DNA of 64,000 nt from Candidatus Gastranaerophilales bacterium (GTDB lineage Bacteria > Cyanobacteriota > Vampirovibrionia > Gastranaerophilales > Gastranaerophilaceae): assembly GCA_944323685.1 (NCBI GenBank), contig CALUTJ010000010.1:1-64000 (forward strand), written 5' to 3'. The position numbers and the translations under genes are program-made. This document shows, piece by piece, positions 35,967 to 45,080 of this stretch. Below the pieces are notes generated by a model. It saw only the letters and a program-made list of their open reading frames with translations, was not told where the DNA came from and searched no databases. Numbering within the stretch: the stretch's first letter is position 1; each line of letters starts with the position of its first letter.

Positions 35967-38042
35967 ATGAAAAAAACAAAAGCAAGGCAAATACTACTTT
36001 TAGCAGCCGTAATATTGTTTGCTCAAAGCAGCTGTTTTGCCGACCCGATTGGCGGTTTTAATCCGTCGGATATTCCGACCAATATGAATTACGGCGGGAT
36101 AATCAACAGCCACGACATGATGATGCTGAAAGAAAAACAAAGGCTGCAAGATGAAGCCAAAGATTTTCAAAACTTTCAGGACAGAAAACAAGGCAAACAT
36201 AAAAAAGATGAAGTTATAAAAGACGAAACAGGCAGCGGCGAAAAAATTTACGACGCGGAAACTTCTCAAAAATTAAAAGAACAACAAGAGCTTTTAAAAA
36301 AAGAGCAGCAAAAAAAGAAAAAAAGATTCGGTTTTTTCAAACGCAAATCCAAAGATAATCAGGAAGAACAGATACAGGAACAATCAACCGGCAACGCCGC
36401 AGAAGATTCTGCGACGCAGGATGACAGCAAAAAAAAAATTATAGAAAAGACGGATACAACTACTACTATTAAAGCCAAAACAGAAAAAACAAATGTTCAA
36501 GACGGCAAAGTTTTTATTAAAGCGGTAGGTGTAACTAACTCTCAAATTCTCTCAGATGCAGAGATTCAGGCTATTACGGATTCTGTTATCGGGCAGTATG
36601 TTTCTTTTGAGGATTTAGAAAAACTTGTTCAGGATTTTAACTACGCATACGCAGAAAAGGGTTATGTAACGGCACGAGCATTTTTGCCGCCTCAGACAAT
36701 TCAAGACGGAGTTGTAAGGATAAACCTTGTTGAAGGGCTTGTTGGCGAAGTCAGCGTTGAAAACGCAAAATGGACATCCGAAAACTACGTAAAAAAAAGA
36801 ATTTCCGCTAAAAAAGGCGATATCTTTCAGATAGTCGAACTCGAGCAGGACATATTAAAATTTAACAAATACAATAACGGAATAAAATTAAAAGCAAACC
36901 TTGTAAAAGGTGAAAAAATCGGGACAACAGACATTAAACTTCAGGCTGACGAAAAATTTCCGTTCCGTGTTACAGCCTTGATGGATAACGCCGGCAGAAA
37001 GACTATCGGCGAGTTAAGAGGCGGTTTAATGGCGCAGGCTGACAGCTTGTTTAAACAGCGTGACAGGTTGACTATCGGTTCTTACGCAAGCAGACACTCT
37101 GTTACACCGTTTGCGGATTACAACATTCCTGTCAACAAATACGACGGCAGAGTCGGATTCCTGTTCTCCTCAAGCTATGCGCAGATAGGCGAGGGGCCTT
37201 ATAAAATATTTGATATTGAGAGCCGTTCTTATAACTACTCTTTATACTACACCCATCCGTTAATCAGAAAACCTAATTTTGAATTAAACGGATATGTCGG
37301 GGCAAACTACAAACAGGCCGCAACATCTTTTGGCGGTTACACGCTAAACACCGATAAAATAGCAAGTGTAGAAGCAGCATTAAACGCAAGATTAGATACC
37401 AAAAAAGGTATCTGGTATTTGAATCAGGGTGTATATCAGGCGTTCCCGTTATTTGACAAAGACATAAAATACTTTAAATACACAGGTAGTTTAATCAGGC
37501 TGCACGATTTTGGTCACGGCATTGTCGGACAGTTGAGAGGTATGTATCAATTCTCGCCTGAAGATGTTATGCCTTACATTGACCAGTTTCAGGCAGGCGG
37601 TCTGGCAACAGTCAGAGGCTATTCCGAAGGTCTTTTAATAGGACGTTCGGGTTATATCATCAGCTCTGAACTTTTGTTCCCGATTGCGCCTCAAAAAATT
37701 ACAATCAAACGCAAAAACGAAAAAAGACAAATACCTTTTATCGGCAGCTATGTTAAAGCACTTGCATTTGTTGACCACGCCGGTGTTTACCCGTTCAAAG
37801 GCGAAGGCCCCGGTGCCAGAAGCTATACACAGGCGGATTATATGCTCAGTATGGGTTTAGGTTTAAGGATATCTCTTCCCGGCGATGCTACAGCCAGATT
37901 GTACTGGGGCTGTCCGCTTATGCATAACCCCAATGAGGTCTATTACAGAAACCCGAGATTCAGTTTTGAAATTTCGCTTTCTCCTGACATCGACAAAATT
38001 TTGAAATACAGAAAAACTTTAAGAAACAAAGAAACCCTCTAA
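35967..38042 (+). CDS. TpsB/ShlB-family outer-membrane transporter
   Basis: A 691-residue outer-membrane pore for the divergently encoded adhesin. Residues 1-25 are a signal peptide (to SCFA-DP). A charged, Lys/Glu/Gln-rich segment follows (about 45-175, including KKEQQKKKKRFGFFKRKSK), which ordinary TpsB proteins lack. POTRA-type repeats come next (VFIKAVGVTNSQILSDAEI, YAEKGYVTARAFLPPQTIQDG), then a ShlB/FhaC beta-barrel with the signature VRGY (in TVRGYSEG). The C-terminal barrel strands include FSFEISLSPDID. The POTRA region should bind the adhesin TPS domain in the periplasm. The start ATG has only a weak ribosome-binding site. Confidence 0.92.
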   Translation: MKKTKARQILLLAAVILFAQSSCFADPIGGFNPSDIPTNMNYGGIINSHDMMMLKEKQRLQDEAKDFQNFQDRKQGKHKKDEVIKDETGSGEKIYDAETSQKLKEQQELLKKEQQKKKKRFGFFKRKSKDNQEEQIQEQSTGNAAEDSATQDDSKKKIIEKTDTTTTIKAKTEKTNVQDGKVFIKAVGVTNSQILSDAEIQAITDSVIGQYVSFEDLEKLVQDFNYAYAEKGYVTARAFLPPQTIQDGVVRINLVEGLVGEVSVENAKWTSENYVKKRISAKKGDIFQIVELEQDILKFNKYNNGIKLKANLVKGEKIGTTDIKLQADEKFPFRVTALMDNAGRKTIGELRGGLMAQADSLFKQRDRLTIGSYASRHSVTPFADYNIPVNKYDGRVGFLFSSSYAQIGEGPYKIFDIESRSYNYSLYYTHPLIRKPNFELNGYVGANYKQAATSFGGYTLNTDKIASVEAALNARLDTKKGIWYLNQGVYQAFPLFDKDIKYFKYTGSLIRLHDFGHGIVGQLRGMYQFSPEDVMPYIDQFQAGGLATVRGYSEGLLIGRSGYIISSELLFPIAPQKITIKRKNEKRQIPFIGSYVKALAFVDHAGVYPFKGEGPGARSYTQADYMLSMGLGLRISLPGDATARLYWGCPLMHNPNEVYYRNPRFSFEISLSPDIDKILKYRKTLRNKETL

Positions 38043-38244
38043 AACCTTGGTTTAATACTATTCTCGTCTTTTAAGAAGAAAGACTTTACAGAAGTGTATA
38101 TTACCTTAGGAACTAAACAGCAAGTTTATAGCTCTTTAGAGCTTTACGCATGTTAACAAAACTTAACAAATCGTGTCCCAAAAAGCAATTATTGAAAGAG
38201 TATATACTTTATATAGATAAGAGAGTATAAACCAGAGGATAAAA

Positions 38245-39420
38245 ATGAGCGTCGGCAACAGCAATGTACAAATAACAACTACAGAAAACGGCTGGATATT
38301 TTCAAAAGGCAACGGGGATAAAAAAACAGAAATCCAATTCGTTGATGAAAATAAAAACGGAACAATTGACAGTAATGATAAAAAAATCGTTATATCATTA
38401 GGCGCCGGCGATTTTACGATTGAAGAATTTAATGCTGCCAAAGAATCTATAGCAGAAAAACTTTCTGCAACTAAAAAAGAAGAAACGGTCGGCGACTGGT
38501 ACAATAGAAAAGCAACCGAAGAACAGGAAGAAGCAAGAGCTGAAGCCTTCGAAAGACAACAGCAATTGCGTAAACGCCAGCAGCTTGAACTTTATAACCA
38601 ACAACTTGATAACAACGGCAAAAAAGGCAACTTCTGGAACAAAGCCGCTATGTTTTTAGGCGCGCTTTGCGGATTTGGCGGAGGATTTTTCTCCAACGGT
38701 TGGTCTTACAACAGCGGAAGCCTTAATGATTGGAACGTAAGATTGTTCTCAACAGGAGTTAACGGTCTTTATAACACAAGCAGCCTTTTAAACGCTTCTT
38801 ACGGAAACTACAATAATGCAGCAAACTTCAACTACGGTTTGGGCGGCAACGGAATGTTTGACGCAGGATTTTTCAACCAGATGGCAGCTGCACAATCTGA
38901 TTATATGCAGCAGCGTCAACAACAGTTTGACGAATCAATGAAAGCAGTAACCCAAGCGCAGGAAAAATCTAAAGCTGAAGCAGAAGCAAAAGCAACGGCT
39001 CAATTGGCAAAAAGTCTTTACGATGAATACACCGCTGAAGACAAAAAGAACGCAATATCGCAGGACAACTTAAATAAATTAAAAGAAATTTATTCAAATG
39101 TAAAAGAAGATAGTGAATATACGGCAGAAGAAAAGGCAATACTTACAAAAATAAAAGCTTACCCGCAGATACCGTATGACGCAGTCGATGATAACGGAAG
39201 CAACCAAAACGGCAAATTCAGCGCAAAAGTAGCAAAAGCAGTTAACGATTTGCTCACTGAATACAACGGATGCGCTACACCCGAAGCAAAAGTTAACGTT
39301 ATGTCAAAAGCAAACTATGATAAACTTCAAAATATTATTACTGATGCACAAAGCGGCAAACTTACAGAAGCAGTATTAAAAGAACTTGATCAAATATTAA
39401 AAAATCCGAAAGGTGAATAA
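38245..39420 (+). CDS. Hypothetical protein with EF-hand-like loop and coiled coil
   Basis: A 391-residue protein of unknown family. Near its N-terminus DENKNGTIDSND (about residues 34-45) matches a calcium-binding EF-hand/dockerin loop. Residues about 90-125 are charged helix. A glycine/aromatic stretch with a hydrophobic core (AAMFLGALCGFGGGFF, about 135-150) may contact membrane. It is followed by an Asn/Tyr/Gly-rich segment, a Gln/Ala-rich helix, and a helical C-terminus. No signal peptide is present. AGAGGATAAAA gives a good ribosome-binding site and a strong terminator follows directly. It lies 200 bases after the adhesin transporter but has its own leader, so a link to the secretion system is uncertain. 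Confidence 0.75.
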   Translation: MSVGNSNVQITTTENGWIFSKGNGDKKTEIQFVDENKNGTIDSNDKKIVISLGAGDFTIEEFNAAKESIAEKLSATKKEETVGDWYNRKATEEQEEARAEAFERQQQLRKRQQLELYNQQLDNNGKKGNFWNKAAMFLGALCGFGGGFFSNGWSYNSGSLNDWNVRLFSTGVNGLYNTSSLLNASYGNYNNAANFNYGLGGNGMFDAGFFNQMAAAQSDYMQQRQQQFDESMKAVTQAQEKSKAEAEAKATAQLAKSLYDEYTAEDKKNAISQDNLNKLKEIYSNVKEDSEYTAEEKAILTKIKAYPQIPYDAVDDNGSNQNGKFSAKVAKAVNDLLTEYNGCATPEAKVNVMSKANYDKLQNIITDAQSGKLTEAVLKELDQILKNPKGE

Positions 39421-39451
39421 AAAAGCCCGAAATTAATTCGGGCTTTTTTTT
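39421..39451 (+). terminator. Rho-independent terminator
   Basis: An 11-base stem (AAAAGCCCGAA / TTCGGGCTTTT) with loop ATTAA is followed by a run of T. It starts at the base after the stop of the EF-hand-loop gene, and its A-rich flank could serve the convergent small cysteine gene too. Confidence 0.93.
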
Positions 39452-39456
39452 GAAAA

Positions 39457-39633
39457 CTATTTTTTTGCCATTTGTGTTTGTTTTTGTTTTATATCTAAAG
39501 CCGCGTTATGTGCAAGCAGATATACAGAACAAGTTTTGTAATTTTTCAAATACCAGGCGCATTTTTCTTGTGCACAAACTATTTCTACACTTTGACCTGC
39601 ACTCATTAAAGGGCAAATAGGAATCAATGCCAT
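39457..39633 (-). CDS. Small cysteine-containing protein (58 aa)
   Basis: ATG 39633 is preceded by GGAGATATAAAT. The 58 residues contain C7, C20, C25 and C35 in the order CPLMSAG...VCAQEKCAWY...C, suggesting a small zinc- or iron-binding knuckle similar to tiny cysteine proteins common in anaerobes. It lies 19 bases downstream of the NfnA/PyrK-like flavoprotein gene on the same strand, so it is probably the last gene of the transcript that includes the atp cluster, ending at the terminator at 39421-39451. Function unknown. Confidence 0.6.
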   Translation of the reverse strand: MALIPICPLMSAGQSVEIVCAQEKCAWYLKNYKTCSVYLLAHNAALDIKQKQTQMAKK

Positions 39634-39652
39634 ATTTATATCTCCAATTCTA

Positions 39653-40498
39653 TTATTTTAGTGCCTCTGCTTGTTTGAACAAGTTGCAGTTTTCACTGCG
39701 TTTTTTCTCATAATCTTTATAAATTCTTGTACGGTTAATAACTTCATCAAAGTCAATCTGGTGTGCGTCAAAATCAGGGCCGTCAACACAGGCAAATTTA
39801 ACCTCTCCGCCGACAGTAACACGACATGCACCGCACATACCGGTACCATCAACCATAATCGGGTTCATGCTGGCTTCTGTTTTGATACCTTTATCACGGG
39901 TTAAATCAGCAACTGCTCTCATCATTGGCATTGGGCCTACTGCAATTGCATAATCAACATTTTCTTTTGCCATAATGTCAGACATAACACCGGTAACAAA
40001 ACCTTTTGTCCCTAAAGATCCGTCATCTGTTGTAATAAACAATTCAGAGCAGGCATCTTTCATTTTATTCTGCCAGAAAATTAAATCTTTTGTTCTGGCG
40101 CCCATTATCATATAAACTTTGTTGCCAGCTTCTTTAAAAGCTTTTGCAATCAAATAGCAGGGAGCTGCACCATAACCGCCGGCAAGACAAACTACCGTGC
40201 CGTATTTTTCTATATGGGTAGGCTGTCCCAAAGGGCCTACGATATCAACAAGCTCATCACCGACATTCAAAGTTGCCAGCTGTTTTGTTGTATAACCGAC
40301 TGCCATAAACACAATCGTAAGCGCGCCTGATTCTCTGTCATAATCGGCAATTGTCAGAGGAATTCTTTCTCCGTCATTTGAAACTCTTAAAATGATAAAC
40401 TGTCCTGCTTGAGCGTTTTTTGTAATATAAGGAGCATGAATAGTCAATTCATACTGGTTAGGACATAATTCTTTTTTGCTTAAAATTTTATAACCCAT
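39653..40498 (-). CDS. NfnA/PyrK-like FAD/[2Fe-2S] NAD(P)H oxidoreductase subunit
   Basis: About 281 residues from ATG 40498 (MGYKILSKKELCP, the usual family start, preceded by GTGGGAAAAC); an upstream ATG 40534 would add 12 residues. It has an FAD-binding fold (GQFIILR...RIPLTIADYD), an NAD(P)-binding fold (CLAGGYGAAPCYLI) and a C-terminal [2Fe-2S] ligand set (MCGACRVTV...FACVDGP). The family forms the electron-transfer subunit of dihydroorotate dehydrogenase, sulfide dehydrogenase or the NADH-dependent ferredoxin:NADP oxidoreductase. The usual partner (glutamate synthase small-subunit-like NfnB) is not adjacent. It follows the ATP synthase gamma gene by 66 bases on the same strand. Confidence 0.88.
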   Translation of the reverse strand: MGYKILSKKELCPNQYELTIHAPYITKNAQAGQFIILRVSNDGERIPLTIADYDRESGALTIVFMAVGYTTKQLATLNVGDELVDIVGPLGQPTHIEKYGTVVCLAGGYGAAPCYLIAKAFKEAGNKVYMIMGARTKDLIFWQNKMKDACSELFITTDDGSLGTKGFVTGVMSDIMAKENVDYAIAVGPMPMMRAVADLTRDKGIKTEASMNPIMVDGTGMCGACRVTVGGEVKFACVDGPDFDAHQIDFDEVINRTRIYKDYEKKRSENCNLFKQAEALK

Positions 40499-40564
40499 TT
40501 TGTTTTCCCACTTACTAATTTCGTCTAGTGTCATTTTATATCAATTAAACAATACGGTCAAAGA

Positions 40565-41506
40565 TTATTTTTTCAAAGCATCGGCACCTGACACAACTTC
40601 AAGTATTTCGTTTGTAATAGCGGCCTGTCTCGCTTTATTATAATCAATTGAAAGCACTCTTATCATTTCTTCAGCATTATTTGTTGCGGCAGACATTGCA
40701 GTCATTCTTGCCGCAAGCTCGCTTGCTACAGCCTCAAGCAGTGCCTGATAAATAATGTTTGTTATAAACATCGGTACAATCTTTTGCAAAATAGTATCCG
40801 TATCAGGTTCAAAAGCCATAAGAGGGTCTATTGATGAACCGGTTTCTTCCCCGTCATCTCCCAGCGCCTTTTTCACATCATCAGCCGGTAAAATTTTCCA
40901 GTCCTCTACCTTATAAGACATCATGTTTTTAAAACGCGTTGTAACAATTTCGATACTGTCGATTTCACCTTTAACAAAAGAATCTGCCATATCTTCCGCT
41001 ATAACAAGAGCATTTGAAGAATTAGGCTCCTGCGAAATTTTTGTATAAGTATTAACAATATCAAAACCAGCGTTTTGCGCACGTCTTTTTAAGACACTTG
41101 TGCCTTTAAGACCGACTATAAACAGCTTAACGCCGATGCCTTTTGATTTGTATTCTTCGATTTTTTTAAGAACAAATCTCACTACGTTTGCGTTGTAAGC
41201 GCCCGCAAGACCTCTGTTAGATGTAATAACAAGAATTCCCGCGTTTTTTTGCTCTCTTTTCTGCATTAAAACAGGATAGTTATCAATTGAACGTTCTATC
41301 TTCAAACCAGCTGAGCTGAAGCCTTCAACAGAAGAAAGAACTTTTACAAACGCTTCACCTAACGCTTTAGAAAACGGTCTGGATGAAATAACTTTATTCT
41401 GCGAGCGTTTTACCTTGGCAGCAGCAACCATTTTCATTGCTTTGGTAATTTTTTGAGTATTTTTGATACTGTTTATTCTTGCTTTAATATCTAATAAATT
41501 TGGCAT
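40565..41506 (-). CDS. atpG: F-type ATP synthase gamma subunit
   Basis: A 313-residue central-stalk subunit that rotates inside the alpha3beta3 head. The N-terminal helix (IKARINSIKNTQKITKAMKM) and C-terminal helix (ASELAARMTAMSAATNNA, NKARQAAITNEILEVVSGA) match the family. It is longer than the E. coli protein because residues about 207-228 hold an acidic insert (DDVKKALGDDGEETGSS) at the position of the larger cyanobacterial/chloroplast regulatory insert; it has no cysteine pair, so no thiol switch is expected. It is last of the seven atp genes here. Named by E. coli convention (atpC in cyanobacteria). Confidence 0.97.
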   Translation of the reverse strand: MPNLLDIKARINSIKNTQKITKAMKMVAAAKVKRSQNKVISSRPFSKALGEAFVKVLSSVEGFSSAGLKIERSIDNYPVLMQKREQKNAGILVITSNRGLAGAYNANVVRFVLKKIEEYKSKGIGVKLFIVGLKGTSVLKRRAQNAGFDIVNTYTKISQEPNSSNALVIAEDMADSFVKGEIDSIEIVTTRFKNMMSYKVEDWKILPADDVKKALGDDGEETGSSIDPLMAFEPDTDTILQKIVPMFITNIIYQALLEAVASELAARMTAMSAATNNAEEMIRVLSIDYNKARQAAITNEILEVVSGADALKK

Positions 41507-41571
41507 TGCACTACTTTCCGTGTATTTATATTTCGGGGTGCTTTAGCGCAAACACCCCGAATCAATATAAC

Positions 41572-43089
41572 TTAAGAGAACAAAGATGACTTGAAGGTTT
41601 CAAGATTTTTCTTCAATTCAGCTTTGTCGTTGTCATCCAATGCAGCACCCGTGTTGAGCTTTTCAACAAGTGCAGACATATTTGCTTCAAAATATTCAAA
41701 CCATTCTTTTTTGAATTTTTGAATTTTTGAATTGTCTATATCATCAAGTATGCCTTCGTTAGCTGCAAACAGTATGCTGACCTGTTTTGCAACACTCAAA
41801 GGTGAATACTGCGGCTGTTTTAAAACTTCCGTCAGCTTTTGACCTCTTAAAAGCTGATCCTGTGTAGCCTTATCAAGGTCAGATGCAAATTGAGCAAACG
41901 CTTCCAATTCTCTAAACTGAGCAAGGTCAAGTCTTAACTTACCGCCTACCTGTTTTGTAGCTTTTGTTTGAGCTGCACCGCCTACACGTGATACAGAGAT
42001 ACCGGCGTTCATTGCCGGTCTTATACCGGAGTTAAACAGACCTGTTTCTAAGAATATCTGACCGTCGGTAATTGAAATTACGTTAGTCGGAATGTAGGCT
42101 GAAACGTCGCCTGCCTGAGTTTCAATGATAGGAAGCGCGGTAATCGAGCCGCCGCCTAATTTATCGTTCAATTTGCAGGCTCTTTCAAGCAGTCTTGAGT
42201 GCAGGTAGAATACATCACCCGGATAGGCTTCACGTCCCGGCGGGCGTCTTAAAAGCAAACTCATTGCACGATATGCCTGAGCATGTTTTGTAAGGTCATC
42301 ATACACAATCAAAACATCTCTGCCCTGTTCCATAAACTCTTCCGCAATAGCAACACCGGCAAACGGTGCAATGAATTGCAGCGGAGCAGACTCGTCAGCA
42401 GTAGCGGAAACAATGATTGTATAATCCATTGCTCCGAAATCTTCCAGTTTTTTAGCTAACTGGGCGACCGTAGAAGTTTTCTGTCCGATTGCAACATAAA
42501 CACAGATTACATTCTGGCCTTTCTGGTTAATGATTGTATCAATAGCAATCGCGGTTTTTCCTGTCTGTCTGTCACCGATAATCAACTCACGCTGGCCTCT
42601 TCCGATAGGAGTAAGAGCATCAATTGCCGTCAAACCTGTTTGCAAAGGCTGGTGTACTGATTTTCTCGAAACAATACCCGGAGCAACTCTTTCTACCGGT
42701 CTTGTTTTTTCGTAATGAATATCGCCTTTACCGTCAACCGGACGTCCGGTCGGGCTTACGATTCTGCCTATAAGGCCGTCGCCTACGGGAACAGAAGCGA
42801 TTCTTCCCGTGGTTTTAACAGTCATACCTTCTTTGATGTGTTGATACTCACCGAGAATAACAACACCGACATTGTCTTCTTCAAGGTTCAGCGTAATACC
42901 TAGTGTACCTTTGCCGTCTTCAAACTCAACAAGCTCGTTTGACATTGCATTGCGCAAGCCGTACACACGGGCAATACCGTCGCCGACTTCTAATACAGAG
43001 CCGATATTTGAAACCTCCATCTCTGAAGAATAATTTTCAATTTTGGCTTTGATTATAGAAGTAATTTCTTCCGGTCTAATTGTTGCCAT
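41572..43089 (-). CDS. atpA: F-type ATP synthase alpha subunit
   Basis: A 505-residue non-catalytic nucleotide-binding subunit of the F1 head. Walker A is GDRQTGKT (172-179), and [15 protein letters not shown] and the SISDGQIFLE-like strand ([14 protein letters not shown]) are typical. Length is normal. It lies between delta and gamma in the cyanobacterial order. The catalytic beta subunit gene is not within this window. Confidence 0.98.
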   Translation of the reverse strand: MATIRPEEITSIIKAKIENYSSEMEVSNIGSVLEVGDGIARVYGLRNAMSNELVEFEDGKGTLGITLNLEEDNVGVVILGEYQHIKEGMTVKTTGRIASVPVGDGLIGRIVSPTGRPVDGKGDIHYEKTRPVERVAPGIVSRKSVHQPLQTGLTAIDALTPIGRGQRELIIGDRQTGKTAIAIDTIINQKGQNVICVYVAIGQKTSTVAQLAKKLEDFGAMDYTIIVSATADESAPLQFIAPFAGVAIAEEFMEQGRDVLIVYDDLTKHAQAYRAMSLLLRRPPGREAYPGDVFYLHSRLLERACKLNDKLGGGSITALPIIETQAGDVSAYIPTNVISITDGQIFLETGLFNSGIRPAMNAGISVSRVGGAAQTKATKQVGGKLRLDLAQFRELEAFAQFASDLDKATQDQLLRGQKLTEVLKQPQYSPLSVAKQVSILFAANEGILDDIDNSKIQKFKKEWFEYFEANMSALVEKLNTGAALDDNDKAELKKNLETFKSSLFS

Positions 43090-43147
43090 GTTACTTTCCT
43101 TTATAGTTTGTACTAAATTTTACACTTTTGTTAATCGTTTAGCGATT

Positions 43148-43705
43148 TTATCTCAGTATTTTTTTGAACCCCTCTATTTTTGCAGCCATAGAGCCGTCTA
43201 TCGTCTTATCCTGAATTTTTAAAATAAGACCTGCAATAATATCGGGATTTATATCAAAAACAAACTTCACAGCTTTATGCAGCTTGTTTTCCAGTCTTTC
43301 TTTTAAACTTTGTTTTAAATCTCCGTCAATTTCGACAGCCGAAACAACACCGACTTTAACAATGTTTTTAGCTTCATCCATCGATTCTTCATAACAATAT
43401 TTAATTGTTTCCAGAAGATTAAGTCTGCTTTTTTCTGTAAGAATAAACATAAGACTTAATGTCGACGGCTGTATTCTGCCCTGAAAGACAGACTTTATCA
43501 TATCCTTTTTTTCCGCAAAAGGAATAACGGGATGCATCAAAAAATCCCTCATTTTGGTTACCATATCAAGTGATTCGGAAACCGTTGTTAAGTCTGTAAA
43601 AACCTCGTCTATTTCGCCTCTGTCTTTTGCTACAGCAATGATAGCATCAGAGTATCTTTTTGCCAGTGGTAATAATTTATTATCTATTTTTAATTTTTGT
43701 CCCAT
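43148..43705 (-). CDS. atpH: F-type ATP synthase delta subunit
   Basis: A 185-residue peripheral-stalk subunit (OSCP family) linking b subunits to the F1 head. The helical N-terminal domain (LAKRYSDAIIAVAKDRGEIDEVF) and the conserved C-terminal ending (INPDIIAGLILKIQDKTIDGSMAAKIEGFKKIL) are clear. It starts 16 bases after the b subunit gene. Confidence 0.96.
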   Translation of the reverse strand: MGQKLKIDNKLLPLAKRYSDAIIAVAKDRGEIDEVFTDLTTVSESLDMVTKMRDFLMHPVIPFAEKKDMIKSVFQGRIQPSTLSLMFILTEKSRLNLLETIKYCYEESMDEAKNIVKVGVVSAVEIDGDLKQSLKERLENKLHKAVKFVFDINPDIIAGLILKIQDKTIDGSMAAKIEGFKKILR

Positions 43706-43721
43706 TACTATATCCGCTTAT

Positions 43722-44225
43722 CTATACATCAATTTTGTCTATACTGTTGATAAAGTCTTCTATGTACTTTCTGTGAAGCTCTTTATCTTTGTCCAGAGCA
43801 GTTTTTATCTGCCTCTGGGCAATTTCAATTGAAGAGGAAGAAACACTTTTCAGCAATTCGCCCTGAACCTGTTTTTCTTCGGAATCGACCTGTTTTTGTA
43901 CATTTTGTCTAATCAACTCCACTGATTTATCAAGTTCTTCTTTTGTTTTTTGCTCAATTGTGTTTGCCGTATCTTGAGCTTTTTTAACAATCGCTTGAGT
44001 TTCGGCTTCTACATTGCCCAGTGATTCTTTTACCGACTCAAATTCTTTTATTGCATCAGCTTTTAAAGTATCTGACTCTTCCACTTTCTTTTGAATGGAA
44101 GCTCTCATGTCCTCTATTTTTTGCATAACGTCAAGTTTGTATGCAATATAACCGAAAAGTGCAATCATGATTGCAAAGTTTATGACGTTAGAATGCAATA
44201 TATTGGCAAAACTAAAATCAAGCAT
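43722..44225 (-). CDS. atpF: F-type ATP synthase b subunit
   Basis: A 167-residue peripheral-stalk protein with one N-terminal membrane helix (VINFAIMIALFGYIAYKL) and a long charged helix to the end. Its start overlaps the b' stop by eight bases. Having b and b' as separate genes between c and delta is characteristic of cyanobacterial-type clusters. Confidence 0.93.
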   Translation of the reverse strand: MLDFSFANILHSNVINFAIMIALFGYIAYKLDVMQKIEDMRASIQKKVEESDTLKADAIKEFESVKESLGNVEAETQAIVKKAQDTANTIEQKTKEELDKSVELIRQNVQKQVDSEEKQVQGELLKSVSSSSIEIAQRQIKTALDKDKELHRKYIEDFINSIDKIDV

Positions 44226-44694
44226 TTTCCTTCATTACCTCTTCAACTTCCTGTTCGTTCAAAGGTTCAAAAGCAATACCCTCGCCCATAAGCTTTGTTG
44301 TCAGGCGATTTGCAATATCAGCAACATCAAATTTCATATTTGCAGCTGATTCTTGCTTTTGATGAACAAGATTTTGTTTTTCCGAACTAAAATAAGAAGC
44401 GGCAGTATTTTTAGCCTCATTCAATACTTTAGTTTTTTCTTCTTTAAGTGCATCTGTCTTTGCAGCAACTATATCACGGGATTTTCGCTGTGCATCGGCA
44501 ATTTGAGCATTTTTATCGGAAACGAGAGCCTCGGCTTTTTGATGGTGAGCCTGAGCTTCGTTTTTATTTGACTCAATATAGTTTCTTCTCTTTTCAATGA
44601 TATCCAGCACCGGCTGGTACAAGATTTTATTCATTATAAAAATGAAAACGAGAAAACTTATTGCTGATACTAATATGGTTGCATTAATTTCCAT
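44218..44694 (-). CDS. F-type ATP synthase b' subunit (second b-type subunit)
   Basis: A 158-residue protein with an N-terminal membrane helix (ILVSAISFLVFIFIMNKILYQP, a typical b/b' start) followed by a long coiled-coil helix rich in Ala, Lys, Glu and Gln. It is clearly different from the following b subunit, so the stalk is probably a b/b' heterodimer as in cyanobacteria. Its gene lies 54 bases after the c subunit gene. Confidence 0.93.
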   Translation of the reverse strand: MEINATILVSAISFLVFIFIMNKILYQPVLDIIEKRRNYIESNKNEAQAHHQKAEALVSDKNAQIADAQRKSRDIVAAKTDALKEEKTKVLNEAKNTAASYFSSEKQNLVHQKQESAANMKFDVADIANRLTTKLMGEGIAFEPLNEQEVEEVMKENA

Positions 44695-44748
44695 AAAATT
44701 GTCCTGTTCCGCGATATTTGTAAAGTCTTTCGTCTAATTAATGCTTTA

Positions 44749-44994
44749 TTAACCGAGTAATTGCAAAGCGATGAATAATGCATAGATAGCACAAGCTTCT
44801 GCAAGACCTGCACCGATAATGAAGTAAATCAATGCTTTACCTGCGATTTCAGGCTGTCTTGATACAGCGTCTAAAAGACCTTTTGTTGCAATACCCAAAC
44901 CTATTCCGGCACCGATTGCACCAAAACCGATTGCAATACCTGCACCCAATTTAGCCATTGATGCAACTTCTACTGCTACTTGTTCTACTGCCAT
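44749..44994 (-). CDS. atpE: F-type ATP synthase c subunit
   Basis: An 81-residue two-helix hairpin of the Fo rotor ring. The glycine-rich first helix (GAIGAGIGLGIATKG), polar loop RQPE (46-49) and ion-binding Glu66 in GLAEACAIY are visible. The Gln and Ser ligands of sodium-type rings are replaced by Leu and Ala, so proton coupling is predicted. AGGAGAAAATT precedes ATG 44994. Confidence 0.97.
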   Translation of the reverse strand: MAVEQVAVEVASMAKLGAGIAIGFGAIGAGIGLGIATKGLLDAVSRQPEIAGKALIYFIIGAGLAEACAIYALFIALQLLG

Positions 44995-45080
44995 AATTTT
45001 CTCCTTTTTTATTACTAATTCAATTTGTTAAATTCAAACTTGTTTGCCGGCTAAACCGAAATATCAGAAAAACCCTGCAA

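Noticed and set aside
38130-38143. AGCTCT-TT-AGAGCT as a terminator after tpsB
   Set aside because: The stem is only six bases with a two-base loop and no T-run follows.
38149-38229. A 26-codon ORF between tpsB and the EF-hand-loop gene
   Set aside because: No ribosome-binding site and no distinctive composition.
44749-44994. Sodium-coupled ATP synthase
   Set aside because: The c subunit lacks the Gln in helix 1 and the Ser after the ion-binding Glu that sodium rings need, although the Tyr is present.
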